In this document: one piece after another, positions 7,906-15,891 of the stretch
How positions within the stretch are numbered: the first letter of the stretch is position 1
How the letters are laid out: each line of letters opens with the position of its first letter
Assembly (NCBI RefSeq): GCF_024622045.1
Contig: NZ_JANKBP010000009.1
DNA length: 64,000 bases
From: Rodentibacter caecimuris
GTDB taxonomy: Bacteria > Pseudomonadota > Gammaproteobacteria > Enterobacterales > Pasteurellaceae
Reading direction: 5' to 3' (one strand)
Translations under genes and position numbers: made by a program
Notes under the pieces: generated by a model
What the model was told of the DNA's origin: nothing
Seen by the model: the letters and a program-made list of their open reading frames with translations, nothing else
Database searches by the model: none

Positions 7906-8540
7906 AAAACCAAAAACAGGCGGGGCTTTTCAGTGCGCCAACACCAAAAAGCCCCTTATCATCATTTAGCCAAGCGAGCAAAACAATGACTAATTCACAT
8001 TCTAACAAAATATTTTCTTTTTTTGCCAAAAACGCTTTACAAACTGCGGTCAATTTTGGCATTATTTCCACGCAGTCGCAAAAAACGATTGCCGAGCCTC
8101 AGAACTCGAACGATAAACAATTGGCGAATAGCACGCCTTTAGCGTGTTTTTTTATTCGTAGCACACGCACACCTAAAGAACGCCTAGAAAGCCTTGAGCC
8201 TCAAGAGCGTCTATCAATGGTAGCGTGTAATGGGAAAGGTTTTGCCCTTTGCTGTGTTCCAATTGTCGCAGTTTCTGAGCCCGTTACACGTTACCGCCCA
8301 AGCCTCAGAACTTTAGCGGTAACTTCAATTAAATACACAATTGGAGCTATCAAAATGCTTTTTAAATTCCTATGCGTAAACCGCACGCAGGCGCATTTTA
8401 ATTTATGCGTAATTTCTCTTTATTCCACCACCGAAGAACAAGCACGCTTGGGTTTATCCGCCGATTTTCGCCATATTGCAACTGTGGCAAGAATCAACCC
8501 TAAAAATGACTGCAATTTTAAGGGGGGGATTTATGCTTGA
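7902..8540 (+). CDS. Icd/Ash-like protein of element A (frame spans the C4-type RNA)
   Basis: The C-terminal part (FLCVNRTQAHFNLCVISLYS...EEQARLGL...VARINP) fits the P4 Ash / P1-type host cell division inhibitor Icd-like family. The frame is open from 7902 for 212 aa and shares GKGFALC, RYRPSLRTLAVT and the ending GGIYA with its counterpart at 23177-23788. An internal ATG at 8355, nine bases after GGAG (8342-8345), would give a 61-aa protein; that ribosome site lies inside the predicted target of the C4-type RNA, so 8355 is probably the regulated start. The upstream part overlaps the RNA and may be non-coding. Role in host division or prophage derepression is known only for relatives. Confidence 0.7.
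   Translation: MKNQKQAGLFSAPTPKSPLSSFSQASKTMTNSHSNKIFSFFAKNALQTAVNFGIISTQSQKTIAEPQNSNDKQLANSTPLACFFIRSTRTPKERLESLEPQERLSMVACNGKGFALCCVPIVAVSEPVTRYRPSLRTLAVTSIKYTIGAIKMLFKFLCVNRTQAHFNLCVISLYSTTEEQARLGLSADFRHIATVARINPKNDCNFKGGIYA
8219..8295 (+). ncRNA. C4-type antisense RNA of element A
   Basis: A 77-nt segment closed by a 16-bp stem (8219-8234 with 8280-8295, G-U pairs allowed) around an AAAGG/CCTTT hairpin and two single-stranded motifs. CCAATTGT (8259-8266) is complementary to ACAATTGG at 8117-8124 and at 8337-8344, the latter over the Shine-Dalgarno of the Icd-like gene. TTCTGAG (8273-8279) is complementary to CTCAGAA at 8098-8104 and 8304-8310. This is the architecture of P1 C4 RNA and P4 CI RNA. 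The 3' arm can instead pair as GTTACCGC/GCGGTAAC (8290-8297 with 8316-8323), giving a competing hairpin. It likely blocks expression of the downstream replication operon, keeping the element silent. Confidence 0.82.
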
Positions 8541-8850
8541 TACCTTACACCAAGCCATAGATGAATACATCAACAACCACCGAAATGATTTAGCAGAAAT
8601 GCAAAATTTGAAGAAACAAAGCAGTACGCAGATTTCTGACGGCATTATTGCCTTAAGAGCATTTGCTAACTCATTAGAGGATTTGGGGCTGTCTTTAGAT
8701 GCTGCACAAGAACTACTACCCGGCATTGATATTTATGGGTTCGCTTTCGGTTTAAAAACTCAAATCAAAGTGTTAGAAATTGCCAAATATACAGAAACAA
8801 CAGTAAGCACTATTTGCGAATTGCAAAATTATAAAGGGGGGCAACAATGA
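8533..8850 (+). CDS. Small helical protein of unknown function, element A
   Basis: I do not recognise this 105-residue protein. It is largely helical and acidic, beginning MLDTLHQAIDEYINNHRNDL. The start at 8533 follows a G-rich ribosome site and overlaps the end of the Icd-like gene by eight bases; a longer frame from 8476 has no ribosome site. Its stop overlaps the primase ATG (ATGA), so it belongs to the replication operon. The gene in the same place in element C (23011-23184) has the same overlap but a different sequence. Confidence 0.7.
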   Translation: MLDTLHQAIDEYINNHRNDLAEMQNLKKQSSTQISDGIIALRAFANSLEDLGLSLDAAQELLPGIDIYGFAFGLKTQIKVLEIAKYTETTVSTICELQNYKGGQQ

Positions 8851-10667
8851 AAACTAAACGTAAAAACGCCCCGTATTTAGCGGAGCAAGCACAAGACGGC
8901 GCAGAATTGATTATTTTAATCGGTTCTAAAGCGTGGCAAGCGTGGAATAAAGGCGAGGGGCTAGAGTGGGGGTTATTGGCGCAAGCCATCAAAACCGACT
9001 CGAAACAACCGCCCGTGATTATTGGTGAAAGTCAGTTATCGGAAATCAACCTTTTAAACCTTGCAGAAAATGACCGCACTTCCGTTCGCCTTTGTCAGTT
9101 TGGCAAATTTTCCCATTCTGAATCCTTGCCGGCGGTGGTGGCGAATTTGGCGAAAAACACCCGAGTTCAACAGCTTACCTTGTGCGACAGTTTGGGCGAA
9201 TTGCAAGAAAACGGGGATTTATCCGACTGGCTCAAACGCACCCGAGAACAGGCGGGCGAAAGCGTGGCGGAGATGTTGGTGGAAAAGCAGAATAAAAAAG
9301 CCGTGATGATTGATTTTTTAAGCGAGAAGCCAACACAAAAAGAAATCGCCGAAGCCTTTTTAGATTGGATTGATAAACCCCTAAGACGGGATATTAACGA
9401 GGGCAAACCGCTAGAATATAACGGCTTATATTGGGAGCCAATGCAAGACCACCATTTACAGCGCAAAGTGATGGATTTTTATGACGAATTTGGCGGAGAT
9501 TATACCGCACGGCATTTAAAATCTATTGCGGATTTGATTGTCTTGAAAGCGGACGAAATTCCCGCCCAAAGTTCTGATTTTATCGGTTTTGAAAATGGCG
9601 TAATAAACAAGAAAACAGGTGAATTTTTACCGCATAGTATCAATCATTATTTGCGAGGCATTGAAAAAATTTCTTGCAATATTCAGAGCAAAAATACACC
9701 GCACTTTGATGGCTGGATCGAATTTGTCACCAATGGCAACACCAACAAAAAGAACGCTATTTTAGCCGGGCTTTATATGGTGCTGACCAACAGGCACGAA
9801 TGGGGGCTATTTTTAGAGGCGACAGGCGTAGCGGGGGCAGGTAAGTCCGTATTCAGTCAAATTGCCTCAATCATTAACGGGGGAAGCAATACGGCTTACA
9901 TCAGCTTGCAAGAATTGGAAATTGACAAAAAGCGGGCAATGCTAATCGGGAAAAGCCTGGCTATTTCACCCGACCAAAAGCCCTATAAAGGCAGTGCGGA
10001 CGAATTGAAAGCTATTACCGGCGGGGATAGTATCACCGTTAAAATTAATTATGTGGGCGATTTTTCCACTAAGCTCACACCGGTTTTTATGTTGGTGACA
10101 AACTACCCACTCAATTTTATCGACCGAAACGGCGGAATAGGGCGCAGACGGATTATTATTCCTTTTGAACGCCCTATTCCAAAAGAGAAAAAAGACGTGC
10201 ATTTTGCTGAAAAAGTACAAGCAGAAGTTTACGGCATAGTGAATAAACTTCTCGCCCTTTTTCCGGAACCGGATAAAGCGAGAGCCATTTTAGAAGATTA
10301 TAAGGAATTGGACGAAGGGAAAAATATTAAACGGGAAGCCAATCATTTAATTGACTTCCTAGGGCATTTTGAAATCAGAGAGCACCGCACCGAAAAAGCC
10401 CTAAGAGTGGGCAAAGCTCAGGGCGGATTTATTCCCTACGGTGACAGAACCGGCAGACCAGATAGTATTTATTCCGCCTATTTGTATTTTTGCGAATGTA
10501 ATGGATTAACGCCAATAAATCGCTTTAGCTTTAATAATTCAATCGCCGACGCCTTCAAAATACTAGGGGAAAAAATCCCCTATGAGGACAAAATGCACTA
10601 CGGACACCCGACAACGAATGTTTATTGGAAAAATCGGGATTTATCAATAAGGCAGTGGGAAGGATAA
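8847..10667 (+). CDS. P4-type primase-helicase, replication protein of element A
   Basis: The 606-residue protein has a C-terminal SF3 (D5/P4-alpha type) helicase with Walker A GVAGAGKS near residue 330, later motifs LVTNYPL and GGIGRRRIIIPF, and a D5_N-like region before it. The first ~130 residues (LIGSKAWQAWNKGEGLEWGLL...) match the N-terminus of the element C replication protein, whose ATPase is of a different family. The N-terminus has no zinc-binding cysteine cluster or obvious catalytic primase motif. It probably initiates and drives replication after induction. Overlaps the previous gene by four bases; terminator directly downstream. Confidence 0.88.
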   Translation: MKTKRKNAPYLAEQAQDGAELIILIGSKAWQAWNKGEGLEWGLLAQAIKTDSKQPPVIIGESQLSEINLLNLAENDRTSVRLCQFGKFSHSESLPAVVANLAKNTRVQQLTLCDSLGELQENGDLSDWLKRTREQAGESVAEMLVEKQNKKAVMIDFLSEKPTQKEIAEAFLDWIDKPLRRDINEGKPLEYNGLYWEPMQDHHLQRKVMDFYDEFGGDYTARHLKSIADLIVLKADEIPAQSSDFIGFENGVINKKTGEFLPHSINHYLRGIEKISCNIQSKNTPHFDGWIEFVTNGNTNKKNAILAGLYMVLTNRHEWGLFLEATGVAGAGKSVFSQIASIINGGSNTAYISLQELEIDKKRAMLIGKSLAISPDQKPYKGSADELKAITGGDSITVKINYVGDFSTKLTPVFMLVTNYPLNFIDRNGGIGRRRIIIPFERPIPKEKKDVHFAEKVQAEVYGIVNKLLALFPEPDKARAILEDYKELDEGKNIKREANHLIDFLGHFEIREHRTEKALRVGKAQGGFIPYGDRTGRPDSIYSAYLYFCECNGLTPINRFSFNNSIADAFKILGEKIPYEDKMHYGHPTTNVYWKNRDLSIRQWEG

Positions 10668-10672
10668 CCAAC

Positions 10673-10702
10673 AAAAACAGAGCGGGCAACCGCTCTGTTT
10701 TT
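10673..10702 (+). terminator. Terminator after the primase-helicase gene
   Basis: Perfect 13-bp stem AAAAACAGAGCGG / CCGCTCTGTTTTT with GCAA loop. The 253 bases from here to 10955 hold no gene; they presumably contain the promoter of the Mor-like gene. Confidence 0.9.
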
Positions 10703-10955
10703 GTATAAAAAAGCCGTGTTTTATAAATTATCACTTGAAAAAGTGATTTTATTTTTCCTAGACAAAACAAGTTAAAGCCTTACGCCACAAGGCTTTAGTC
10801 TATTAAGTGAAAAAGTGAAAAAAATTTTCAAAACTTTTCTTACAACATTTTCAACAACGTTTTTTTCTCTCTTAATTCTTTAAAGTAGTTTAATAAGAGA
10901 ATTGAATAAACCGCTTTAAAATTCTTGTTATTGAATCACAACCAAAAGGAAAGCT

Positions 10956-11297
10956 ATGGCAAGCAAAAGGGCAAAAGATGATTTGAACGCTTTTGTAAAA
11001 GGCGTGCATAAGGCAGTCAGCACCGCAACAAAGGAAAAGCTAAAGGGGGAAGCCCTAAGTGCAAGAATCATTGAATTACTTTATGAGGATATTGGTGGGC
11101 TTGTTATCTATGTTCCTACCGGATTTAGAACCCGTACAACAGCAAGAAATCAACTCATTATAGAACAATACAATGGGCAGAACGTAAAAGAATTAGCCCA
11201 TATGTTCGGATTATCTGAGCAATGGATTTACAAAATTTTATCAACCGCATTAGAGAAAAAACGCCAAGAGGAAGAAACCGAAGATGAAACAAATTGA
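10956..11297 (+). CDS. Mor-family transcription activator
   Basis: The 113-residue protein carries the Mor/C activator signature of Mu-like phages: LYEDIGGLVIYVPTG, then RNQLIIEQYNGQNVKELAHMFGLSEQWIYKIL, a C-terminal helix-turn-helix. In Mu, Mor and C switch on middle and late genes. Here it immediately precedes and overlaps the protease/scaffold gene and so probably controls the capsid operon, or responds to a Mu-like helper. AAAGGAAAG precedes the ATG. Confidence 0.85.
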   Translation: MASKRAKDDLNAFVKGVHKAVSTATKEKLKGEALSARIIELLYEDIGGLVIYVPTGFRTRTTARNQLIIEQYNGQNVKELAHMFGLSEQWIYKILSTALEKKRQEEETEDETN

Positions 11298-12147
11298 AAT
11301 TTTTAAAGCGGGAAAACGCCCGGACGCAAGCGGGCAGATGATAGAAATTAAATTAAACGACTTAGTGCAAGCCGTAACTGCTTATAACCCGGATTTGCAC
11401 GAAGCGCCGGCAGTGATAGGACACCCAAAAGACAATGCGCCCGCCTATGCGTGGGTAAAAGGGCTCAATATTGAGGGGGATACCTTAAAAGCCGAACTAA
11501 CCCAGATTGATCCGAATTTTGCCGAAATGGTGGAAGCCGGACGATTTAAAAAAGTATCCGCCTCGTTTTATCTTGCCGACAGCCCACACAATCCAAAGCC
11601 CGGCTATTTGTATTTGCGCCACGTGGGCTTTTTAGGGGCAATGCCTCCGGCGGTGAAAGGCTTGCGCAATCCCGAATTTTCAGACAATGAAGACGGCGTT
11701 GTCAATTTTGCCGTGAACCTTGAAGAAGACGAAATCACCGCCCTTAGAGCGGAAATCGCACGGCTAAAAGCGGAATCGGTACAGAAAGACACATTAGAGT
11801 TTACCGAGGGTTTAATCAAAGCCGGTAGGCTTGCGCCGATTGCACGAGAAAAAGCCGTAGAAATCTTAAACTATGCGGAAGAATGCGACCAAGCGGGCGT
11901 GATTAATTTCAACGAAGGGGAAAGCCTTGCGCAAAAAGTGCGGGAGTTTTTAAGCCTTCAACCGCAAATCATTCAATTTAGCGAAATCGCTACAAAAGAA
12001 AATGCACCAAGCGGACAAGCTAACGACTGGGCGGAATATTCCGAGCATACACCCGCCGAGATGATTATGTTAGATCAGCGAATCCGCCAATGTATGAGAG
12101 AAAACCACGTTGATTATAAAACAGCGTTCGACCTAATCCATAAATAA
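11284..12147 (+). CDS. Mu I-like prohead protease/scaffold
   Basis: The 287-residue protein matches the Mu-like prophage I protein family: EIFKAGKRPDASGQMIEI at the N-terminus, PAVIGHPKDNAPAYAWVKGL and RHVGFLGAMPPAVKGL, followed by an acidic coiled coil (EEDEITALRAEIARLKAES) typical of a scaffold. In Mu, gene I encodes the protease and its C-terminal part the scaffold. It overlaps the Mor-like gene by 14 bases and precedes the capsid gene by 15. Capsid maturation is the expected role. Confidence 0.85.
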   Translation: MKQIEIFKAGKRPDASGQMIEIKLNDLVQAVTAYNPDLHEAPAVIGHPKDNAPAYAWVKGLNIEGDTLKAELTQIDPNFAEMVEAGRFKKVSASFYLADSPHNPKPGYLYLRHVGFLGAMPPAVKGLRNPEFSDNEDGVVNFAVNLEEDEITALRAEIARLKAESVQKDTLEFTEGLIKAGRLAPIAREKAVEILNYAEECDQAGVINFNEGESLAQKVREFLSLQPQIIQFSEIATKENAPSGQANDWAEYSEHTPAEMIMLDQRIRQCMRENHVDYKTAFDLIHK

Positions 12148-12162
12148 ACCAAGGAGCAACAA

Positions 12163-13086
12163 ATGAGCTTATCAGAAAAACGAATCCAAGACCCAATTTT
12201 GACCGAATTGGCGCAAGGCTATTACAATGCCGAAATGGTATGCGAGAGCCTTTTCCCGGTGGTGGAAATTGACAAAGAAGCGGGCAAAATCCCACAATTT
12301 GGGCGTTTGGCTTTCCGCCAACAATCCACCGTTCGCCAAGTATTGGGCGACAGTAACCGATTGACCCCGGAAGATGTTAGCGCAATCAATGTTGAGCTTG
12401 AAGAGCACGATATTGAATACCCGATTGACTACCGTGAAGACAATGACGCCAGCTATCCATTGAAAAAATATGCGCTTTCAGTGGTGCAAGATTTAATCAC
12501 CTTAGGGCGAGAAGTCGAAACCGCAAAACTTGCGCAAGATGAGGCTAATTATATTGAGCAGAATAAAATCACCTTATCCGGCAATGCAAAATTCAGCAAT
12601 GCAAAATCAAATCCGTTAGAGGTGATTGATTCCGGCATTAATGCGATTTATTCCACTATTGGGCGCAAGCCTAACGTTTGTGTAATTTCCGCTGATGTTT
12701 GGGCGGTATTAAAGAAAAATGAAACCCTATTAGAGCGTATCAAATACACACGCACGGGCATTCTCACCCCTTCTGTATTTGCCGAGCTCATTGATGTAGA
12801 ACAAGTAAAAATTGGTGCGTCTATGCAAGAAGTAGAGGGTGAATTAAAGCCAATTTGGTCGGATTGCGTGATTCTTGCTTATGTATCCAACAAAGCCAAA
12901 AACAAAGACGGCAGTATTTTTGACCCGTCCTACGGCTACACCGTGCGACGCAAAGGCGGGCTATTTGTGGATACTTATCCGGAAAAAGGCGGGAAGGTTC
13001 AAATCATCCGTTGCACGGATATTCACAAACCGCACCTTGTTGGCAAATCAGCCGGCTACTTAATCAAAGGTTGCATTAGTGCATAA
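12163..13086 (+). CDS. Phage major capsid protein (element A)
   Basis: The 307-residue product follows the I-like protease/scaffold, the usual place for the major head protein, and looks like an HK97-fold subunit: an N-terminal helical part, mixed alpha/beta centre (VEIDKEAGKIPQFGRLAF...) and a beta-rich C-terminus (YGYTVRRKGGLFVDTYPEKGGKVQIIRCTD broken across strands). I cannot assign it to a named family by eye and it is not similar to the GpN-type capsid of element C. AAGGAG precedes the ATG. Nothing for DNA packaging follows. Confidence 0.7.
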   Translation: MSLSEKRIQDPILTELAQGYYNAEMVCESLFPVVEIDKEAGKIPQFGRLAFRQQSTVRQVLGDSNRLTPEDVSAINVELEEHDIEYPIDYREDNDASYPLKKYALSVVQDLITLGREVETAKLAQDEANYIEQNKITLSGNAKFSNAKSNPLEVIDSGINAIYSTIGRKPNVCVISADVWAVLKKNETLLERIKYTRTGILTPSVFAELIDVEQVKIGASMQEVEGELKPIWSDCVILAYVSNKAKNKDGSIFDPSYGYTVRRKGGLFVDTYPEKGGKVQIIRCTDIHKPHLVGKSAGYLIKGCISA

Positions 13087-13096
13087 AATCCCGCAG

Positions 13097-13122
13097 AATA
13101 GCCCCTAAAAAGGGCTATTTTT
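13097..13122 (+). terminator. Terminator after the element A capsid gene
   Basis: AATAGCCC (13097-13104) pairs with GGGCTATT (13112-13119), then a T run. Confidence 0.85.
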
Positions 13123-13234
13123 CATTTTTTGGCAAAAGCCCCGTTATTGTTGGGCTGAAAATAAAATAATGCGGGAATATGTTGGATTATGTTGAATTTG
13201 GCGGACGATAAAATAATTTAATGATGACTTTTGA

Positions 13235-13257
13235 TTTTAGTAACACGTTTAGTAACA
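13235..13257 (+). repeat. Integrase arm-type site pair, right end of element A
   Basis: Perfect 23-bp copy of 5697-5719, again two TTTAGTAACA sites 12 bases apart. Marks the right side of element A. Confidence 0.65.
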
Positions 13258-13321
13258 AGCTTTCTTTGTTTTGCTGAAATGATTCAATATAATCAATATG
13301 TTAGTTTGTAAATTGTGTTGT

Positions 13322-13335
13322 GATTATCCCACCAA
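13322..13335 (+). repeat. Probable attachment-site remnant (attR) of element A
   Basis: GATTATC-CCACCAA matches the tRNA-Ala 3' end (5575-5589, GATTATCTCCACCAA) except for one missing base. It lies 65 bases beyond the arm sites, and a GCCTTGC/GCAAGGC hairpin (13379-13404) follows much as a hairpin follows the tRNA. The mismatch leaves room for coincidence. Confidence 0.45.
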
Positions 13336-14049
13336 GTTAATTAATCAGCGTAAATCATAGTAATACAAACGATTTAAAATGCCTTGCCTAGCAAGGCATT
13401 TTGGTTTCTAAGTAGTGGATAGTGATTCAAGATAAATCATATAACCGCAAATAATAATTCCTATAGTAGATAAGACAAAAGTATAGCCAAAGATGAAGAA
13501 AAGAGTTCAATGACGGCTTGGGCTATTTTTAGATTCTTATAATTCTGCCTATAAGACTTGGTAGTCTCTCTATAAACCCCCTTTCACAACTGAGAGAACA
13601 CAACTCACAATAGGAAATTTTCCTAGCATTTCTTTATCCCAAGCATGCCAAAACGAGAAGAATTCAGGACATACTAACACAAACCATCAGCAATAAATCA
13701 GATAGAGAAAGCCCGGAGAAATTGAGGAAAAAACATTAAAAAAAAAGGGACTATCCCGATAACCGACAAATTTCTCATTTAAGATAAAATATTCTAATGA
13801 GAAAAATCGCCTAAATCAGCATAAACAACGTAAACTCATCAAGCTATTGTGAACTCGTGAATGTAAAAAAATACCTCCACATTTTATTTCCATCGTTTAC
13901 ATTCGCCCGCCAGCTTATGATGATAAATTTTTTGTTAGATTGTACTTAACTTAAAACAATAGTAAAACATTAATCTGTTTATTTTTTACTCATCACAAGG
14001 TGTTTTTTTAATCTCTTTCGCCTGTTTATTTTTTTTCCTCACAAAATGT
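13336..14049. other. Gene-free stretch between element A and the Slam locus
   Basis: No convincing gene. It holds the hairpin at 13379-13404, an inverted repeat TTTCTCATT/AATGAGAAA (about 13771-13804) and otherwise AT-rich sequence with stops in all frames. It may be decayed mobile DNA. Confidence 0.5.
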
Positions 14050-14078
14050 TTGATTTCTATACTTATATTTGATATAAA
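14050..14078 (+). promoter_or_regulatory. Promoter of the surface lipoprotein gene
   Basis: TTGATT (14050-14055) and TATAAA (14073-14078) with a 17-base spacer, predicting a start near 14085 just before a hairpin cluster. No Fur box was recognised. Confidence 0.55.
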
Positions 14079-14086
14079 TTTGCCCG

Positions 14087-14148
14087 AAAGGCTGCCAGCC
14101 AGCCTTTTGTATACAAAAGGGCGGATCTTTTTCTTGCGAAAAAGATCC
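14087..14148 (+). promoter_or_regulatory. Three-hairpin 5' leader of the surface lipoprotein gene
   Basis: AAAGGCTG/CAGCCTTT (14087-14107), an 18-bp perfect palindrome (14103-14120) sharing bases with the first stem, and an 11-bp perfect stem GGATCTTTTTC/GAAAAAGATCC with a TTGC loop (14123-14148). The first two are mutually exclusive. The third stem contains two GATC sites. Lies 45 bases before the ATG; no T-run follows, so a simple terminator is unlikely. Confidence 0.55.
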
Positions 14149-14192
14149 AAGACTGGATGTTCAAAATTTTAAATATTAAAAGGTATTTCGAA

Positions 14193-15770
14193 ATGAAAAA
14201 TTCTAAACTAGTTAAATTTAGCTTAACGCTTGTGTGTGCTGCTATTTTATCTGCCTGTGGGTCAAGTGGTGGCTCAGATAATTCAGCCGCTGAAGCAGAA
14301 GCTAAAGCTAAAGCTGAACAAGCCCAACAAGCAGAAGCTGCAAAAAAAGCTGCTGAAGAGGCTGCAAAAAAAGCTGCTGAAGAAGCTGAGAATAAAGTTA
14401 AAAACTCAGCTGTCTTTGGTCACAAATTAGTTAAGAAAACAGATTCTAATTTCATTCTTAACATTGAAGGCGAAAATAGAGCTGCAAAATCTTCTGAATC
14501 TACTGGTCGTTCAGATACTATGGATGTTAAATTACACCCAAGCCTAGATACAGTTGTTGTATCTATTCCTTTAGATGAAAACGGTAACCCAGTCAAAGGT
14601 GCACCAATCGGTTATGTAGAAGATTTTGATTTCCGTGGTAACACAAACAACACTACTGGTGAATTTACTTTAGGTCACATCTATAAAACTGCTAACGGTG
14701 CAACAACAAGTGGTCAAGTTCGTGGTGTTGAAACAGATACTAAAACAGCAACCGCAGGAACTGATACTGGTTCAGCTTTAGTTTACCAAGATGGTCGTAC
14801 AAACTACATCCCAACTGATGATGCGGTAAAAGGTTCTAACTCTGAAGTTGTAGCTAGAAATGATTTCCGTGAGCGCACAGATACAGTGGCTGAAGTTTAT
14901 GGTCACAGAACTTTTGTTGATGGAGATTCATTAACAGGTACAGAAGCTGGTGAAACTACATTAGCAAACGCTCCATTCTTAGCTAAAGATAAAAATAATG
15001 CTTATGCGTATAAAGATGGTAAACTTAACCATGTTCAATACGGTCGCGTAACATCAAGATTAGATGATGTTGAGTTAGCACAAGTTAAAACAGGTGTGAA
15101 TGCGGGCGAAAACGGTACTAAAGTAGTTAGCTATGGTGAGTACAATGAAAAAGGTACTGAGAACAGCTACTTCTATCGCGGTACAGATGAAAGAAACGGC
15201 GTAGTTTACAACGCTAACTTAACTAGTGATCTAGCTAAAGTTTATCATGGTGCGGATAAAGCATCAGGTGAGTTGAACTACCAAGGTCATGCTGTAACTT
15301 ACGGCTTTACACACGTAGCACCAAATGCAAACAAACCTGATGTAAGCAAAGTACCTAATGCTATCGGTGCAAATCCAGAATTTGATTTACCTCAATTAGT
15401 GAGTGGTACTCACGTTTCAGCTAAAATTGATTTAGCAACTAAAGGTGTAACTGGTCAATTATATGACGTGTGGTCTGTTGACAATGTTAAATCTAACCAA
15501 CAAATCGCAAACTTTACCGGTACTTTAGTAAATAACGGTTCTATCACTGGTTCTTCTACCCGTACTTTAGATAACGCTGCCGGTACATTTAACGGTAACT
15601 TATTCGGCAAACAAGCTGAAGAGTTAGGTGGTGCGTTAGCAAGTAAAGCAACTGACTCAGAAAACAGCTGGGGTGCGGTATTCGGTGCTAAAGTTCAAGA
15701 AACTCCATATCAAGCACCTGAACAAGGTAAAACCTCTGTATGGGGTGTTAAAACTGACGGTAATAACTAA
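14193..15770 (+). CDS. Slam-dependent surface lipoprotein, TbpB-like barrel
   Basis: The 525-residue precursor has a lipoprotein signal with lipobox LSAC (Cys22), a GSSGGSDNS tether, an Ala/Lys/Glu-rich helical spacer (about residues 30-80), a long Asn/Thr/Gly-rich beta domain and a C-terminal segment with AAGTFNGNLFGKQAEELGGAL and WGAVFGAK, the hallmark of TbpB-type barrel domains carried by Slam substrates. It is probably anchored in the outer leaflet by the Slam encoded next door; ligand unknown (haemophore, host-protein binder or adhesin are possible). The start at 14193 is chosen over the in-frame ATG at 14157 because it gives a proper signal peptide and follows AAAAGG. I found no uptake signal in this gene or the next, unlike the chromosome around them. 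Confidence 0.85.
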   Translation: MKNSKLVKFSLTLVCAAILSACGSSGGSDNSAAEAEAKAKAEQAQQAEAAKKAAEEAAKKAAEEAENKVKNSAVFGHKLVKKTDSNFILNIEGENRAAKSSESTGRSDTMDVKLHPSLDTVVVSIPLDENGNPVKGAPIGYVEDFDFRGNTNNTTGEFTLGHIYKTANGATTSGQVRGVETDTKTATAGTDTGSALVYQDGRTNYIPTDDAVKGSNSEVVARNDFRERTDTVAEVYGHRTFVDGDSLTGTEAGETTLANAPFLAKDKNNAYAYKDGKLNHVQYGRVTSRLDDVELAQVKTGVNAGENGTKVVSYGEYNEKGTENSYFYRGTDERNGVVYNANLTSDLAKVYHGADKASGELNYQGHAVTYGFTHVAPNANKPDVSKVPNAIGANPEFDLPQLVSGTHVSAKIDLATKGVTGQLYDVWSVDNVKSNQQIANFTGTLVNNGSITGSSTRTLDNAAGTFNGNLFGKQAEELGGALASKATDSENSWGAVFGAKVQETPYQAPEQGKTSVWGVKTDGNN

Positions 15771-15796
15771 TTTAGGTTAATTGATAGTTCTTATGT

Positions 15797-15830
15797 AAAA
15801 GCAGCTCTTAATATGGGCTGCTTTTGTTTT
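15797..15830 (+). terminator. Terminator between lipoprotein and slam genes
   Basis: AAAAGCAGC stem with GCTGCTTTT and a following T-rich run. It may lower slam expression relative to its substrate rather than block it. Confidence 0.8.
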
Positions 15831-15891
15831 ATATTTAATGTTTTACCCTAAATTAAATAATTTTTTGAAAGAATACTATAGGATATTTTAT

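Noticed and set aside
8847..9300. Toprim primase domain at the N-terminus of the element A replication protein
   Set aside because: GDLSDWL hints at it, but the invariant EG and DxD residues cannot be identified.
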